A stretch of 64,000 nucleotides of DNA from Polyangium mundeleinium (GCF_028369105.1 NZ_JAQNDO010000001.1:1178001-1242000), one strand, 5' to 3'. Positions 32,148 to 41,138 are shown, counted from the first letter of the stretch. Notes: generated by a model not told the origin, from the letters alone. Numbers and translations: made by a program.

Positions 32148-34874
32148 TCATCGCTGCGAGAGCCACGCCACGATTTCCGCCCTTGGCGCCGCCCAGGCCT
32201 CACCCCCGGCGGCATAAGTCGCCCGGGCCTCTTCCGCGAGCTTTTTCGCACGGGCGCGGTCGCTGCCCGCCGCCACCAGGGCGCGCGCCAGCAAAAACCT
32301 CGTCGACGCGTCCTTGTACGGCCCCTCGGCGCCCGACGCCCGCAACGAAAGCGCCCGCTCGATCAGCGGGATCGCTGCCGTCGGCTCGCCGGTGTCCATG
32401 TGCAGCTCGCCCAGCTTTTCCAGCGGCTCGGCGAGGTTCGGGTGCGTGGGCCCGAGGGCCTTCTCGTAGATGGCGACCACCCGCATGAGCCGAGGGCGGG
32501 CATCGGCGAATGCGCGCTCCATCATCCTCACCTCGGCCAGGTTGAGCAGCGTGGTGGCGAGCGCGGGGTGCTCGGGGCCCAGCGCGCGCTCGCGGATGGA
32601 GAAGGCCCGCTCGGCCGCTGCGCGCGCCGCCGGCAGATCGTTCAGCCGGACATGGACCTCCACGCTGTTGTTCAGGACCGTCGCGCAGGCCGGATGATCC
32701 GGGCCCAGCATCCCTTCGAACGTCGCGAGCGCGCTCTGGTAGTGGCCGCGCGCCTCGGCATATCGGCCGAGCGCCACCAGCGCGGCGCCGAGGTTGGTCT
32801 TCACCTTGGCGGTGTGGAGATGCGCGTCGCCATGCAGCCGCTGTTCGAGCGAATGGGCGCGCGAGGCGGCGTCGAGCGCCAGGTCGAGCTTGCCCTCCTC
32901 GACGTAGACGGTCGCTTCGTTCCCGGCCAGCGCAGCCTCGAACTCCGCGTCTCCGCCGAGCCGAGCGATTGCCCCCGCGGCGAGCTCCGCCCACCGGTGC
33001 GCGTCCGCTGGGCGACCGAGCGGGTGTCCCGCCAGGAACACCAGCGAGGTCAGCCCATTCGCGGCCTGCCAATCGTGGCGGCCCGCCTCCGCTGCCCGGA
33101 TCGACGCGAGGAACGTCGCTTCGGCCTCCGCGTGCGCGCCCTGGGACTGTTGCAGCTTTCCCAAGAGGTCGAGCGCGTCGGCGAGCAGCGGCTGGTGGGC
33201 GATCGCTTTGGCCTCTGCGACCACCTCGTCGGCGAGAGCGCGCGCGGTCGGGTATTTCGCAGCGTCGTACAGCGCCTTGCCGCGCGCGAGTTGCCCGCGT
33301 GTGGTGTCGATGCGCGCGCGCAGCGCGGGATCGTCCGGCGGCGGGAGTGGACCCGAGAGCGCCGCCACGTCGGCGCAGGTGCGCACCGGGGTCATCGCGT
33401 TCACGGCCTGCACGGCGCGTCCGACCGTGGCGCTGTCCGCCTCGGAGAAGATGTCGACCAGCGCCTTCAGCTCCTTGGCGCGCAGATCGAGGCAGGCCAT
33501 GCGCAGCGCCAGCACCGACTCCGCCTGCTCGCCGCGCACCCGCGTCGCCTCGCACGCATCGACATGGCCGGCGACCCAGGCCGCCGCCTGCGCGTCGAGC
33601 GCGCGCTCCACCTGCCCGAGCGCCACCGCGGCGAACGGCTCCTTGGAGGCGCCGAACGCATCGCGCACGGCGGCTCGCCGCGCATCATCCCACACACCCG
33701 AAAGCTTCACCTCCGCGCCGCGGCAGACACGCTGCTGCTCGCGCACGACCCAGGCAGGGACGACGAGACCGGCGGCGACGAGGACGCCTGCGAGGACGGC
33801 GACAGCGGCGCGGCGGCGGGTGCGCGCGGGGTCGGCTTCGAGCTTTTGGAGCAGCGCCTCCATGGAGGGAAACCGCTCTTCCTGCTGCGGGCGCAGGGCG
33901 CGCAGCAGGGCGCGCCGCACATGCTCCGGCACCTCTCCGCCGCCGGGCGGCTCGGCGGGCCCTCGGGCCTTGCTTGCCGCGAGCTCGTCGAGCGTCTTGC
34001 CCTCGAAGGCCGAGCGCCGGTACAGCGCCTCGTACAGCGCGACCGCGAAGCTGAACTGATCCGCGCGTGGTCCCGCCCGCTCGCCGTGGTGCTGCTCCGG
34101 GGACATGTAGAGCGGCGTCCCGAGGAGCGCGCCCGTTCGCGTCAGCGCCGTGCCCGCCCCCTCGGCCGTGGCCTTGCCCGAGGCGTCCTCACCCGTCCAG
34201 CCTGCGAGGCCGAAATCACTCACGCGGACGCGCCCGTCCTTGCCGAGGAGCACGTTGGCGGGCTTGAAATCCCGGTGCACGAGCCCCGCCCCGTGGGCCG
34301 CCACGAGCCCTCGTCCGGCTTGCGTGAAGCGCTCCAGGATCTCGCGGGTGGGGTGAGGCCCCTCTTCGAGCCACGCGGAGAGCGGCTGCCCGTCGACGTA
34401 CTCCATCGCGATGAAGATCTGGCCGCCGTGGCTGTCGACGTCGTAGATCGTCACGACGTTCGGATGCGAGAGCCGCGCGGCGATGCGCGCCTCGCGCAAG
34501 AGCCTCGCCGACGCGATGTCGGCTCCAACGCGCGCGGTCACCTCGGCGCGCAGGACCTTGAGCGCCACCTTGCGATCGAGCGTTGGATCGTGTGCGGCGT
34601 ACACGATCCCCATGCCGCCTCTGCCGAGCACGTCGGCGATGGTGTAGCGGTCGAGCTGTGCGCCGCGCTCCAGCGGGGCCGCGTCGTCGAAGGCCGGGGG
34701 AGGGGAGGCCTCCTCCGCGTCGCTCCCCGGCGTGAGCGAGGCTCGGGCCGCCGCGATCACCAACAAACGGCAGGGCTCGCACGCGTCGATGTGGTCGTCG
34801 AGCCTGCCGGCTTCGGCTGCGACGAGTCGCCCCTCGACGAATGCGAGGATCGTGTTCTCGGAAGGGTGCTCCAT
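32148..34874 (-). CDS. Ser/Thr kinase with anti-sigma-type zinc motif and TPR domain
   Basis: The ATG at 34874 (MEHPSENTILAFVEGRLVAA) is preferred over the ORF start at 35579, which would read through the opposite sigma gene. Residues 1-45 carry H-x3-C-x2-C in DDHIDACEPCR, the ZAS/zf-HC2 signature of zinc anti-sigma factors. The kinase domain (about 75-340) has GRGGMGIVY, HRDFKPANVLL (Phe in place of the usual Leu) and DFGLAGW. A single span (about 355-372) leads to about 500 residues of TPR-like helices (for example LGRYAEARGHYQSALATFEG, GPEHPALATTLLNLAEV), the kinesin-light-chain-like type. It is divergent from an ECF sigma gene with 22 bp between the start codons. It could bind or phosphorylate that sigma factor. 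Confidence 0.92.
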   Translation of the reverse strand: MEHPSENTILAFVEGRLVAAEAGRLDDHIDACEPCRLLVIAAARASLTPGSDAEEASPPPAFDDAAPLERGAQLDRYTIADVLGRGGMGIVYAAHDPTLDRKVALKVLRAEVTARVGADIASARLLREARIAARLSHPNVVTIYDVDSHGGQIFIAMEYVDGQPLSAWLEEGPHPTREILERFTQAGRGLVAAHGAGLVHRDFKPANVLLGKDGRVRVSDFGLAGWTGEDASGKATAEGAGTALTRTGALLGTPLYMSPEQHHGERAGPRADQFSFAVALYEALYRRSAFEGKTLDELAASKARGPAEPPGGGEVPEHVRRALLRALRPQQEERFPSMEALLQKLEADPARTRRRAAVAVLAGVLVAAGLVVPAWVVREQQRVCRGAEVKLSGVWDDARRAAVRDAFGASKEPFAAVALGQVERALDAQAAAWVAGHVDACEATRVRGEQAESVLALRMACLDLRAKELKALVDIFSEADSATVGRAVQAVNAMTPVRTCADVAALSGPLPPPDDPALRARIDTTRGQLARGKALYDAAKYPTARALADEVVAEAKAIAHQPLLADALDLLGKLQQSQGAHAEAEATFLASIRAAEAGRHDWQAANGLTSLVFLAGHPLGRPADAHRWAELAAGAIARLGGDAEFEAALAGNEATVYVEEGKLDLALDAASRAHSLEQRLHGDAHLHTAKVKTNLGAALVALGRYAEARGHYQSALATFEGMLGPDHPACATVLNNSVEVHVRLNDLPAARAAAERAFSIRERALGPEHPALATTLLNLAEVRMMERAFADARPRLMRVVAIYEKALGPTHPNLAEPLEKLGELHMDTGEPTAAIPLIERALSLRASGAEGPYKDASTRFLLARALVAAGSDRARAKKLAEEARATYAAGGEAWAAPRAEIVAWLSQR

Positions 34875-34896
34875 CGTCGTTGCGGGGCTGTGTATC
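34875..34896. promoter_or_regulatory. 22-bp gap between divergent kinase and sigma starts
   Basis: The two start codons face apart with 22 bp between them and neither has a Shine-Dalgarno motif in that space. Promoters must therefore lie within the opposing coding regions, or one transcript is leaderless, or a downstream start is used (GTG 34906 for the sigma gene). Confidence 0.45.
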
Positions 34897-35808
34897 ATGC
34901 CCCGCGTGCATCCGGATCCGCTGCCCCTTCTGTCCCGCGCCTTCTGCGGGTGCCTCGCGCCTTCGCTGGCGGCGAGGCTCGGCGACGTCGACGCGCTGGA
35001 GCTCCGCTTGCGAGCGTTGCTCGAAGAGGCGCGGCGCGCCTTTCCCGACGTCGTGGTGGACGAGGCGGCATTCATCGGCCATCTCGCGGAGCGCATCGCG
35101 GGCGAGGACGACATCGAAGAGGCGCTCTCCAGCGTGCTCGCCGCCGACCTCCTGCTCGCCTTCGCGTGCCTTGCAGGCGACGCCGCTGCGCTACGGGAGA
35201 TCGACCGGCGCATCGATGTCGAGGTGCACGCCGCGCTCCGGGGGATGGCCGCCGCGTCCGAGCTCGTCGATGAGGTGCGATCGGTGCTTGGCCCCAGGCT
35301 GCTCGTGGGCGATGGGGGAGCGCCGAAGCTCGCGACGTACGCCGGGCTCGGGCCGCTCTCGGCGTGGATCCGTGTGGCCGCGCTGCGGACGGGGATCAGC
35401 CTGCGCAGGCGCGGGCGGCGCGAGGTGCGCGCGGACGAGCGAGCGCTGCTGGCGGCCATGGATCCGACGCTCGATCCGGAGTCGAGGCTCTCGCGCGAGC
35501 GCCACGCGGAGGAGCTACGCGAGGCCCTGCGCGAGGCCATGGCGGCGCTTTCGAGCCGCGACCGCAACCTCTTGCGCATGTACTACGCGGAGGGGATCAA
35601 GCTCGACAGGCTGGCGATCATGCACCGCGTGAATGCCTCGACGATCTCCCGCTGGATTGCGCGGGCGCGTGAGGAGGTGCTCGAACGCACGCGCGGCGGC
35701 CTCAGCGCGCGCCTGAAGCTCTCCGCCTCGCAGGTCGAGAGCCTGCTTGGCCTGGCCCAATCGCTGGACGTGAGCCTGGAGAGCTTGCTCGGAAGATCGG
35801 CTGGCTGA
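34897..35808 (+). CDS. ECF-type RNA polymerase sigma factor
   Basis: The start is ATG 34897 (MPRVHPDPLPLLSRAFCGCL); the longer ORF from 34732 lies antisense within the kinase gene. The protein is 303 residues. A sigma-2-like helical region lies about 85-200 (EALSSVLAADLLLAFACLAG, YAGLGPLSAWIRVAALRTGI). A sigma-4 helix-turn-helix lies about 210-270 (LSSRDRNLLRMYYAEGIKLD, RVNASTISRWIARAREEV). This is the myxobacterial ECF type that sits beside Ser/Thr kinases; I recall the ECF43 group, but the group assignment is unchecked. It directs RNA polymerase to an unknown regulon. The divergent kinase with an anti-sigma zinc motif is the obvious regulator. Confidence 0.88.
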   Translation: MPRVHPDPLPLLSRAFCGCLAPSLAARLGDVDALELRLRALLEEARRAFPDVVVDEAAFIGHLAERIAGEDDIEEALSSVLAADLLLAFACLAGDAAALREIDRRIDVEVHAALRGMAAASELVDEVRSVLGPRLLVGDGGAPKLATYAGLGPLSAWIRVAALRTGISLRRRGRREVRADERALLAAMDPTLDPESRLSRERHAEELREALREAMAALSSRDRNLLRMYYAEGIKLDRLAIMHRVNASTISRWIARAREEVLERTRGGLSARLKLSASQVESLLGLAQSLDVSLESLLGRSAG

Positions 35809-35960
35809 GGCCGGACGAAATTTTTTTCGAGCTTCCGTGCAAGAACCGCAGGCGGCTGGCGTCAGGTAGCGCGAAAGGCGAGCGGGGACCGCGTGCGGGC
35901 CGTGGGCGAGGTATGCGCCCGCGTGGGCTCGTGGTCCATCCGCGATTCCAGGTGAAACCC

Positions 35961-36680
35961 ATGCGGTCGTTGATCGGTATTCTTGTGCCCTCGCTCCTCG
36001 TCGGATTCCTTCTCGGCGTCAGTGGTTGTTCGGGGGGAGCAGGTGGTGCGGGAGGCGAAGGGGGCGAGGGCGGAGACGCGGGTGAGGGCGGGGGAGGAGG
36101 CGCGGGCGGGACCTGCGATCCGATGAAACAAGGCTTCATTTCGTGTGGCCCCGAGGGGATCGCTATCACCTGTCAGCCGGGGACCTACTGCTCGGATCCC
36201 ACGATCTTGGACTGCACCGAAGGTTGCGTATCGAATGCGAACTGCGGCTGCGGCGAGGTATGCACGGGTGGCTCCTGTGTCACGGCGAGTGTATGCGGGG
36301 ATGGTAAGTGCACCGGCGGCGAGGACGCCGCCTCCTGCCCGGCCGATTGCTCGTCGAACCCCTGCGGCAACGGGGTATGCGACGCCGGCGAATCGTTCGG
36401 GACTTGTCCGGAAGATTGCGCGCCGCCGAACCCCTGCGGCAACGGCGTATGTGATGCCGGCGAGTCGTCGCAGAGCTGCCCTCAGGATTGCCCGGACCTG
36501 AAGCTCGAGTGCTACGATCATTGCGACGTGTACAACTTCTTCATGTGCTTCAACCCGGGCGGGCTCCAGATCTGCTACGACGCGTGCGACGCTGCCACCG
36601 ATGCAATGCTGAAGCAATTCAGCGTCTGCGCTGCGTCCGGGGCGGTATCGTGCGAGCCGAGCTGCTTCGACTACCTCTGA
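35961..36680 (+). CDS. Cys-rich surface lipoprotein
   Basis: The start at ATG 35961 has AGGTG 6 nt upstream and opens a lipoprotein signal (MRSLIGILVPSLLVGFLLGV, lipobox VSGC). A Gly/Glu-rich linker follows. Then come many Cys residues: CVSNANCGCGEVCTGGSC, and three repeats of the form CGNGVCDAGES..CPxDC (about 105-180), a calcium-loop-like Cys module frequent in myxobacterial exoproteins. The C-terminal part (YDHCDVYNFFMCFNPGGLQI, CEPSCFDYL) is a separate Cys fold. It is an outer-membrane lipoprotein of unknown role. It lies 152 bp after the sigma gene and 164 bp before the next gene, so is probably a single transcription unit. Confidence 0.85.
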   Translation: MRSLIGILVPSLLVGFLLGVSGCSGGAGGAGGEGGEGGDAGEGGGGGAGGTCDPMKQGFISCGPEGIAITCQPGTYCSDPTILDCTEGCVSNANCGCGEVCTGGSCVTASVCGDGKCTGGEDAASCPADCSSNPCGNGVCDAGESFGTCPEDCAPPNPCGNGVCDAGESSQSCPQDCPDLKLECYDHCDVYNFFMCFNPGGLQICYDACDAATDAMLKQFSVCAASGAVSCEPSCFDYL

Positions 36681-36844
36681 TCGCCTACGGCGGCGGGCGA
36701 GCGCCGAGCGTCCAGCGTCGACCACGCGGTCCGCGGAGCGGCCTCGGCCGATTTCTTGCGGGCTCCGCGTGACGGCTTGCGCTTCGTGCTTAAACTTCAC
36801 GCGGGACGCCGCCCCTGGGTCGGCGTGACCGCGAAGGAGCAGGC

Positions 36845-37804
36845 ATGAGGCTCGTCGGACAGATCCACGTGACGCTCCGGGGCGAGGTCATCCATCGGGA
36901 GCCGAGCTTCTGGGAGAGAATCAAGCAACGGCTCGGCGGCTCGCCCGACCTCACGACGGACCGCGTGCGGGTGGCGTTCGAGGCGAGCGCGCTCGTCGAC
37001 GCCATCAAGCGGGCGCTCGTCGGCCTGGGCTTCGACAACGCCGTGTCCCTCGTGGTCGACGATACCGTCGTTTTCCAGGACACGGACGGCAAGGCCGGCG
37101 ATCTACCGGATCTCATGATCGCGATGTCGGAGCACACGTCGCTCTTTGGAAGTGGATTCCAGGAGCTGCGGCTGGCGCTCGAACACGAGGAGGCCGGGTT
37201 GCACCTGCTTGTGGAGACGCGGGCGTTCACCGAGCATCGTACGGGAGAACCTTCGGCCTATGTATCGATCGGCGGCCGGATCCAGGAGCTCGAACCGAAA
37301 CGCGGCGAGTCTGCGGAGGAATATCGAACGCGGGTCACGCCGCTCATTTCGGACGGCACGCGCCTCGAAAGCGCACGGCTCCAGTTCGAATCGTTTGTCG
37401 CGCGTCTCGAGGACGCTTTGCGGGCCACGATGCCCGAGGCCATCATCTCGCAGAAGCGCGCGGAGGCGCTCGTCGTGAAGCCGTCCCGCGAGGCGGAGCA
37501 GGAAACGAAGCTCGATCCATCGAACCCTGCCTACGACCCTTACGCGCGGTATTACCCGAGCCCGATGGGGATGATGCTCGACGTGATGCTCATCTCGTCG
37601 CTCATGCACATGATGCACATGCCGATGCTCCACGTGGTGACTCCGTCCGGAGCGCCGGTCGGGTCGGCTGCGGACGTCGCGCAGGAGCCCGACGTTGCCG
37701 ATTCCGGAGATGCGGGCGACGGCGGCGATTTTGGGGGCGACGACCTCGGAGGGGACGACTTCGGGGGGGACGACTTCGGAGGGGATTGGGGCGGGTTCGA
37801 CTGA
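36845..37804 (+). CDS. Uncharacterised protein with Met/His segment and acidic Gly-Asp tail
   Basis: An AAGGAG motif 6 nt before the ATG supports the start. The 319-residue protein has no signal peptide. Residues 1-220 form a soluble mixed fold (VGQIHVTLRGEVIHREPSFW; VSLVVDDTVVFQDTDGKAGD; LHLLVETRAFTEH) that I do not recognise. A short hydrophobic segment unusually rich in Met and His follows (about 238-262, MMLDVMLISSLMHMMHMPML), and the tail is a repeat of GGDDFGGDD. The tail resembles the acidic Gly/Asp tails of some membrane-associated bacterial proteins, and the Met/His cluster could bind a soft metal. Both are inference. There is no clear operon partner; the next gene starts 96 bp downstream. 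Confidence 0.75.
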   Translation: MRLVGQIHVTLRGEVIHREPSFWERIKQRLGGSPDLTTDRVRVAFEASALVDAIKRALVGLGFDNAVSLVVDDTVVFQDTDGKAGDLPDLMIAMSEHTSLFGSGFQELRLALEHEEAGLHLLVETRAFTEHRTGEPSAYVSIGGRIQELEPKRGESAEEYRTRVTPLISDGTRLESARLQFESFVARLEDALRATMPEAIISQKRAEALVVKPSREAEQETKLDPSNPAYDPYARYYPSPMGMMLDVMLISSLMHMMHMPMLHVVTPSGAPVGSAADVAQEPDVADSGDAGDGGDFGGDDLGGDDFGGDDFGGDWGGFD

Positions 37805-37900
37805 CATTGCGTCGGATCGGGGATGAGCCCCGCCTTCCCCGGGCCGACGCCCCGCGTCTCCTCCGTTGACAAACGCCCGCAGCGACGTCATCTCCGAGGG

Positions 37901-38974
37901 ATGCGCCGCGCTTGGGCCCTGGTCGTTCTGGCGTGCACCGCGTGCGCGGGTGGCGCCTCGGTCGGCAGCGGGTCGTCCCCTGCGTCGAGCGCTCGGACGG
38001 CCCCCTCCACCTTGTTGTCCTCGCCGACGCTCACGCCTTGCGAAAGCCTTCGGCCCGCAGCCACGGAGCGGGCACGTGGGATGTTCGAAGCAGAGCGTGC
38101 GAAGTACCCACCTGCGTATTTCCCATGGGATGTGCCCAGGGCCATTGGCGCATGCGCGGAGGGCGCAGACGGCGCGTGGGTGGTGATGCTTTCGAGATTG
38201 ACGGTGATTTCAGGCGGGCACATACGACTACGGTGGCAACTTGAGCACGTCCAAGGAACCGCGCGTGTGGCCATTGCTCCCACGGAGCAAGGCGACGACT
38301 CGGACGCGCAGGAGGATAACGTGCAGCTCGACGGCGAGCGGCTCTCGGCGGAGCCCGACGACTGGACCGGCGTGAACGTGCGTCTCATGGACCTCGACGG
38401 TGATGGAAGCCCGGAGGCCTTCGTCAGGGTGCGAGGACAGCACGACAAGAAAGCACCTTTCTCGCGTGGTCGGGTTTTCACGTTCCGGAGCGGTCACATT
38501 GAGCCGTACGCACCGCTCAAAGAAGTCATCGTGCAGGATCTCAAGGATCTCGACGGCGACGGGCGCCTCGACGCCACGAGCTTCGGGCCGTTCGATACCG
38601 TCGCGGACCATTGTGACTCTGGCATCGGCTTTCGGCAGACGGGACCCGAGCTACCGCTGCACGGGCTCCCCAGCGGGGCATTCACCTGGGACGATGGGAT
38701 GACGCGCGCGGCGCTGAAAGAGATCTGCCCGGCGCGGCCGTCGACGTTCGTCCAGCCACCTGGTGTGCTACCCCCAAACCCTGGTTTGCCGCTCTCGGAA
38801 GGGCATCGTGTGGCATGCGAACGGTTATGGGGGGCGAGGACCGACGTGATCGAGGCGCAGCTCGCGCGCGAATGCCCGTGGCGCCTCCGCCTGCCGTGCG
38901 AAGCGCAGAGCTGCCGCGACGCGGGCTACCTTCACGACTTCGCCAAGGTCACGCCCCCGCTCATCCTTCGTTGA
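37901..38974 (+). CDS. Lipoprotein with VCBS/EF-like DGDG repeats
   Basis: The start is set at ATG 37901 (MRRAWALVVLACTACAGGAS), giving a short lipoprotein signal with two candidate lipid-accepting Cys (12 and 15). The longer ORF from 37823 has a lead without signal character. The 357-residue protein carries two calcium-type loops in FG-GAP/VCBS context: VRLMDLDGDGSPEAFVRVRG and VQDLKDLDGDGRLDATSFG. Four or more Cys lie in the C-terminal third (CERLW, CPWRLRLPCEAQSCRDAG). It is probably exported to the periplasm or outer membrane. Function is not recognised. Confidence 0.78.
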   Translation: MRRAWALVVLACTACAGGASVGSGSSPASSARTAPSTLLSSPTLTPCESLRPAATERARGMFEAERAKYPPAYFPWDVPRAIGACAEGADGAWVVMLSRLTVISGGHIRLRWQLEHVQGTARVAIAPTEQGDDSDAQEDNVQLDGERLSAEPDDWTGVNVRLMDLDGDGSPEAFVRVRGQHDKKAPFSRGRVFTFRSGHIEPYAPLKEVIVQDLKDLDGDGRLDATSFGPFDTVADHCDSGIGFRQTGPELPLHGLPSGAFTWDDGMTRAALKEICPARPSTFVQPPGVLPPNPGLPLSEGHRVACERLWGARTDVIEAQLARECPWRLRLPCEAQSCRDAGYLHDFAKVTPPLILR

Positions 38975-39034
38975 CACGAGCTGCGTGAAGAGGTCGACTT
39001 TACACGATCATGTTCCGCGCCGGATGGGCCGATA

Positions 39035-39397
39035 ATGCAGAATATTTTCGCGTTGGCCCAGCTGCTTTCGGCGTCGGCCACATGCACGGACACGGAACTT
39101 CGGGCGTTGTGCGATGCGGTGGAGGTGTTCCTGGCTCGGGCGCTGGAACGCGATCCGATGTGGCCCCGGCACGACTGGCTCGATGGCTTCATCGCCAGCA
39201 TCGTCGAGCGATACCCAGGTTATCTGCTTCTTCGCGGCGAGGTTTGGGTGAGCGCCGTGCGCACCGAACCATGCGAGGTCGAGATCCAGCCTGGAGAGCA
39301 GTGCCTGACCATCCGCTTCATGGCCGCAGACGGACCGCAGCGTCGAAGACTGCCGCCGGTCAGCTGGCTGTACGTGTTCGAGGAACGCGGGAAGTAA
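39035..39397 (+). CDS. Small uncharacterised protein
   Basis: The 120-residue protein has no signal peptide or span. A helical N-terminal half (FALAQLLSASATCTDTELRA, ALERDPMWPRHDWLDGFIAS) and a beta-rich C-terminal half (YLLLRGEVWVSAVRTEPCEV) end at FEERGK. Codon choice fits its neighbours, which supports a real gene, but no family is recognised. It lies 60 bp after the preceding lipoprotein gene and 125 bp before the next gene on the same strand. Confidence 0.6.
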   Translation: MQNIFALAQLLSASATCTDTELRALCDAVEVFLARALERDPMWPRHDWLDGFIASIVERYPGYLLLRGEVWVSAVRTEPCEVEIQPGEQCLTIRFMAADGPQRRRLPPVSWLYVFEERGK

Positions 39398-39522
39398 AAG
39401 CATACACGACTTCCTTGCCGCGCTGACGCCACGTCGACGAACGGTGCGCCAAGCCCCTTGGCATCGCTGGACATCCAGGCTATCAGGTTTGTCCGAGGCG
39501 GGTGAGCCCGAGGAGGAACGTG

Positions 39523-39981
39523 ATGGATGAAGCCAAGCTGCGCGAGAAGTTGTCCAGGATCGAGGCGTTGTTTGCCGGCGCGACGACGGAAGGCGAGCGT
39601 GTCGCGGCGGCCGAGGCGCGGCGGCGGATCCAGCAGCGCCTCGAAAGTGTCGAGCGACTCGATCCGCCGGTGGAGTTCCAGTTCACACTCGCCGACGCCT
39701 GGTCACGAAAGCTCTTCCTTTCGCTGCTTCGCCGCTATGAGCTCAAACCATATCGGTACCGCGGTCAGCGTCGGACCACGGTCATGGTAAAGGTGCCGAA
39801 GCCGTTCGTGCACGAGACGCTGTGGCCCGAGTTCCAGCAGATCAACGCGGCGATGCGCGCGTATCTCGACGAGGTGACCGATCGGATCATCGCCGACGTG
39901 ATCCACGGCGACAGCTCCGAGGCGTCCGAGGTCGCGGCGCCGCCGAAGCTCGGACCACGCGCGATCGACATCGGCGAGTAG
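39523..39981 (+). CDS. DUF2786-like protein
   Basis: A perfect AGGAGG at 39511-39516, 6 nt before ATG 39523, sets the start; GTG 39502 lies ahead of that site. The 152-residue protein opens with an alpha-helical repeat (EAKLREKLSRIEALFAGATT, then AAAEARRRIQQRL) that matches the DUF2786 N-terminal pattern as I remember it. An alpha/beta part follows (FSLLRRYELKPYRYRGQRRT-like, VMVKVPKPFVHETLWPEF) and an Ala/Pro tail. DUF2786 proteins are of unknown biochemical function. It is the last plus-strand gene before a convergent minus-strand operon. Confidence 0.72.
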   Translation: MDEAKLREKLSRIEALFAGATTEGERVAAAEARRRIQQRLESVERLDPPVEFQFTLADAWSRKLFLSLLRRYELKPYRYRGQRRTTVMVKVPKPFVHETLWPEFQQINAAMRAYLDEVTDRIIADVIHGDSSEASEVAAPPKLGPRAIDIGE

Positions 39982-40114
39982 ACTGCGGTTTCTCGCGAGG
40001 AGCAAGGCGATGGATGAAACGATGCGCGACTCGACGAGATGATTGCGGTCGTCCGGTTTCATCTCGCCAAAGCCGCGTCACATTACTGGCGGGCTGTCGT
40101 GCGCGAATAGGCGT

Positions 40115-40143
40115 CCGCGGAGGTCCCCTCGAGGCCTCCGCGG
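40115..40143 (-). terminator. GC-rich hairpin after the GH128 gene
   Basis: A 9-bp perfect inverted repeat (CCGCGGAGG / CCTCCGCGG) with an 11-nt loop begins 5 bp past the stop codon of the glucanase gene at 40149 in its direction of transcription. No T-tract follows, so it may be a pause or RNA-stability hairpin and not a full intrinsic terminator. Confidence 0.42.
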
Positions 40144-40148
40144 GCCCG

Positions 40149-41138
40149 TCACTCGCAGGTCTTTTGGGGCGCGTCCACGTACGCCTGGCCGAGCTCCGTC
40201 AGGACGCCGTCGTCCCCCAGCAGGCTCGCATTGGCCACGTTGTCCGGGCGACCCGAGAACCACGCGTACCGCGCGATCCGCGGCTCGTTCTCCAGGTAGT
40301 CGAGCGCATCGAGCATGAACGCTTTTTGCTCGGCGAGCGAGCCTGCATTGTCGCAAGCGAATTCGGTCAGCCAGAACGGTTTGTCGAACCGCGTCTTGTA
40401 CGTCTCGATGTGGTTGATGAGCCACCGAGCCTTGTTCGCCCCGTCGCCCTGGCAGGCCGTGTAGATGTGGATGCCGATGTAATCGACGCGGCACCCCTCG
40501 CAGGCGGCGAAGAACTCGTCGAGGTACTTGAAGGGATCCGTCTCCTGGCACGAGCCTCCGCAGAAGTTCACGGCGGGCGACACCAGCGCGAGGCCGCGCG
40601 CGTCGGCGATGGCCTCCACGTGGGGCCAGAGCGCTGCGGCTTGGGTCGCCGACAGATTGGCCTGCTCGCCGAAATTCGGTTCGTTGAAGCCGAGCAGAAA
40701 GCTCGTGCCGTCGGGGATCTCGCCGGCGATCTTCGTGGCTCGCGCGCTGTCGAGGCCGCCGCCGCCCCACACCATCGGCACGTATTCGACGCCGAGCATC
40801 TTGTACACGTCGGGCTTCAGGCCTTCGTCCGGCTCGTGCGCCCAGTTGTACCACCACGACACCGCCGGCGAGAGCGCCTGCATGTCCGCCTTCGAATGGT
40901 ATCCGTAGGCGACGCCGCGCTTGCAGCCGGTGGGATGGCTGGTCGGCGGCCCGCCGCCGGTCGAGCTGGAGCTGCTGCTTTCGGCCATCGACGCGCCGCT
41001 GCCGCCGCTGCCGCCGCTGCCGCCGTTGCCCGAGCCCGGGGACGGCTCGCTCGAGCCACACGCGGCAACCGCGACGAGCGCCGCCATTGCCGCCGCTCCC
41101 GCCAACCATTGGGTCCGTGCATGATGGATCATGGGCAT
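40149..41138 (-). CDS. GH128-type beta-1,3-glucanase lipoprotein
   Basis: The start at ATG 41138 has GAGGTG just upstream; the ORF from 41357 adds an Arg-rich lead antisense to the next gene's end. A lipoprotein signal (HARTQWLAGAAAMAALVAVA, lipobox VAAC) and a Gly/Ser linker precede a TIM-barrel of the Asl1-like/GH128 type (about 70-329). Features are KRGVAYGYHSKADMQALSP, a WWYNW segment, VEYVPMVWGG, the acid/base Glu in LLGFNEPNFGEQ, DYIGIHIYT, and the nucleophile Glu in FWLTEFAC. These enzymes cleave beta-1,3-glucans of fungal walls and some algal polymers. It ends a three-gene operon (23 bp after the TOS1-like gene). Display on the cell surface suits contact-dependent predation on fungi. 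Confidence 0.9.
   Translation of the reverse strand: MPMIHHARTQWLAGAAAMAALVAVAACGSSEPSPGSGNGGSGGSGGSGASMAESSSSSSTGGGPPTSHPTGCKRGVAYGYHSKADMQALSPAVSWWYNWAHEPDEGLKPDVYKMLGVEYVPMVWGGGGLDSARATKIAGEIPDGTSFLLGFNEPNFGEQANLSATQAAALWPHVEAIADARGLALVSPAVNFCGGSCQETDPFKYLDEFFAACEGCRVDYIGIHIYTACQGDGANKARWLINHIETYKTRFDKPFWLTEFACDNAGSLAEQKAFMLDALDYLENEPRIARYAWFSGRPDNVANASLLGDDGVLTELGQAYVDAPQKTCE

Noticed and set aside
32400-35273. 957-residue open frame on the plus strand
   Set aside because: It is antisense to the ZAS-kinase-TPR gene, whose kinase motifs and TPRs are unmistakable; the plus-strand translation has no coherent fold.
34875-35579. N-terminal extension of the kinase ORF to 35579
   Set aside because: It would lie antisense to the whole sigma factor; the ZAS motif just after ATG 34874 marks a natural N-terminus.
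35798-35827. Intrinsic terminator after the sigma factor gene
   Set aside because: A T7 run at 35821-35827 is present, but the only stem ahead of it is 4 bp and partly inside the coding sequence; too weak to call.
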